DNA of 15,067 nucleotides from assembly GCA_023429985.1 (NCBI GenBank), contig JAEZCV010000024.1, forward strand, positions 1 to 15,067. Direction: 5' to 3'. The notes below the pieces were generated by a model. The model searched no databases, was not told the DNA's origin, and saw only the letters and a program-made list of their open reading frames with translations. A program made the translations under genes and the position numbers. This stretch comes from Bacteroidota bacterium (GTDB taxonomy: Bacteria > Bacteroidota > Bacteroidia > Chitinophagales > Chitinophagaceae). Position 1 is the stretch's first letter. Each line of letters starts with the position of its first letter. Below are positions 14,126-15,067 of the stretch, one piece after another.

Positions 14126-14133
14126 CACATTTG
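14126..14133 (+). promoter_or_regulatory. Candidate -7 promoter box for the transketolase gene
   Basis: cacatttg, followed by cagc, is close to TAnnTTTG (first base differs, and the C at the third place is allowed). It lies inside the N-terminal extension that an ATG at 14114 would encode, which supports the later ATG at 14180 as the start, leaving a leader of about 40 nt. Confidence 0.35.
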
Positions 14134-14179
14134 CAGCGCACAAAGTTTTCGAAAACCACGCCTAAATTCTATAAATCTT

Positions 14180-15016
14180 ATGCCATCCTTAAAAGACACA
14201 GCAACCCAGGTAAGAAGAGACATCCTGAGAATGGTTCACGGAGTAAACAGCGGCCATCCCGGCGGTTCCATGGGATGTACCGAATTTTTGACCGCTTTGT
14301 ATTTTAAAATTATGAAGCACACACCTAAACCTTTCAATATGGATGCAAAGGAAGAAGATGTGTTTATTTTATCTAACGGCCATATTTCCCCTGTTTTATA
14401 TTCAGTTCTTGCCCGATCAGGCTACTTCGATGTAAGTGAACTGGCCACTTTCAGAAAGATCAATTCAAGGTTGCAGGGACACCCTACCACACATGAGGGT
14501 TTACCTGGTGTTAGGGTGGCTACGGGCTCGCTTGGACAAGGCATGAGTGTAGCGATCGGTGCTGCATTAGCCAAGAAACTGAACAATGATCAAAGCGTGG
14601 TCTATTCTCTACATGGCGACGGGGAATTGCAGGAAGGGCAGAATTGGGAAGCCATTATGTTCGCTCCTAATCATAATGTAGATAATCTCATTGCTACCAT
14701 TGACTGGAACGGTCAGCAAATTGACGGACCTACCTATAAAGTAAATGACCTCGGCGATATCAAACATAAGTTTGAAGCTTTTGGCTGGATGACCCTGCAA
14801 ATGAATGGTAATGATATGGAGGAAGTGGTGCATACACTGGAAGAAGCCAAATCACTTACAGGTAAAGGCAAGCCTATCGCCATTATTATGCAAACCATTA
14901 TGGGCAAGGGTGTTGATTTCATGGAAAACGACCACAACTGGCATGGTGTAGCTCCTAACGATGAACAGCTTGAAAAGGCCCTGGGGCAGTTACCGGTAAC
15001 GCTGGGGGATTATTGA
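14180..15016 (+). CDS. Transketolase, N-terminal (TPP-binding) subunit of a split enzyme
   Basis: Transketolase moves two-carbon units between sugar phosphates in the pentose phosphate pathway. From the ATG at 14180 this is 278 residues and contains only the TPP-binding half: MVHGVNSGHPGGSMGCTEFL, LSNGHISPVLYSVLA, LQGHPTTHEGLPGVRVATGSLGQGMSVAIGAAL, LHGDGELQEGQNWEAIMFA with the Mg/TPP motif GDGELQEG, and IDWNGQQIDGP. It ends naturally after KALGQLPVTLGDY. The pyrimidine-binding and C-terminal domains should be in a second gene just downstream, outside the window; this split form is known in Bacteroidota and Archaea. An in-frame ATG at 14114 would add 22 unusual residues (Cys, Arg-rich) and is rejected. 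A 7-bp repeat array begins two bases after the stop. Confidence 0.93.
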   Translation: MPSLKDTATQVRRDILRMVHGVNSGHPGGSMGCTEFLTALYFKIMKHTPKPFNMDAKEEDVFILSNGHISPVLYSVLARSGYFDVSELATFRKINSRLQGHPTTHEGLPGVRVATGSLGQGMSVAIGAALAKKLNNDQSVVYSLHGDGELQEGQNWEAIMFAPNHNVDNLIATIDWNGQQIDGPTYKVNDLGDIKHKFEAFGWMTLQMNGNDMEEVVHTLEEAKSLTGKGKPIAIIMQTIMGKGVDFMENDHNWHGVAPNDEQLEKALGQLPVTLGDY

Positions 15017-15017
15017 G

Positions 15018-15066
15018 GGTGAGTGGTGAGTGGTGAATGGTGAATGGTGAATAGTGAATAGTAAAC
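15018..15066. repeat. 7-bp tandem array (GGTGAAT type), second copy
   Basis: Seven 7-mers: ggtgagt twice, ggtgaat three times, agtgaat, and a degenerate agtaaac at the window edge. Unit, phase and orientation match the array at 7601-7663. It sits directly after the transketolase N-terminal gene, where the gene for the C-terminal half would be expected. It may continue past the window. Confidence 0.85.
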
Positions 15067-15067
15067 C

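Noticed and set aside
14114..14179. N-terminal extension of the transketolase half from the ATG at 14114
   Set aside because: The 22 added residues do not resemble the family, and a candidate promoter box lies within them; the ATG at 14180 gives a normal N-terminus.

Overview
The window looks like chromosomal DNA of a Bacteroidota bacterium, most likely of the Chitinophagaceae/Sphingobacteriia type. Clues are the Bacteroidota-style group II geranylgeranylglyceryl phosphate synthase, a split transketolase, a LytS-like kinase with a LytTR regulator, promoter boxes resembling TAnnTTTG with little Shine-Dalgarno signal, and intergenic repeats of the kind common in that phylum (GTGAATG-type 7-mers, 'atctgcg' inverted repeats). 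No phage, plasmid, transposase, CRISPR, tRNA or rRNA was found. All protein families here are known ones.

Layout. Bases 1-641 carry no convincing gene but are packed with repeats, including a palindromic array of 11-bp units at 421-524. A plus-strand run follows: GGGP synthase, a GT39 membrane glycosyltransferase (TTG start) and an overlapping GT2 polyprenyl-phosphate glycosyltransferase. They meet, tail to tail, a small secreted lipocalin-like protein. After a 226-bp spacer holding a large inverted repeat comes a minus-strand block transcribed as LytS-type histidine kinase, LytTR response regulator and secreted M28 peptidase. The 268-bp gap between the kinase and the divergent dxs holds two tandem repeat arrays (7-bp and 13-bp). 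dxs converges on scpA, which lies downstream of mscL on the minus strand. An EamA transporter (plus) converges on frr (minus). Upstream of frr are a strong intrinsic terminator and a WecA/TagO-type glycosyl-1-phosphate transferase. The window ends with the N-terminal half of a split transketolase, followed at once by a second 7-bp repeat array.

Functional theme (inference). Several genes touch isoprenoid or lipid-carrier metabolism: dxs (precursor entry), GGGP synthase (prenyl ether on glycerol-1-phosphate), GT2 (sugar onto polyprenyl phosphate), GT39 (use of such a donor) and the WecA-like enzyme (first sugar-phosphate onto undecaprenyl phosphate). The GGGPS-GT39-GT2 set has operon-like spacing; the others are scattered and need not be co-regulated. 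The remaining genes are housekeeping (frr, scpA, mscL, transketolase) or regulatory.

The most unusual material is non-coding: the 11-bp palindromic array, the two 7-bp arrays 7.4 kb apart, the 13-bp array before dxs, and the inverted repeats. No previously undescribed protein system is evident.
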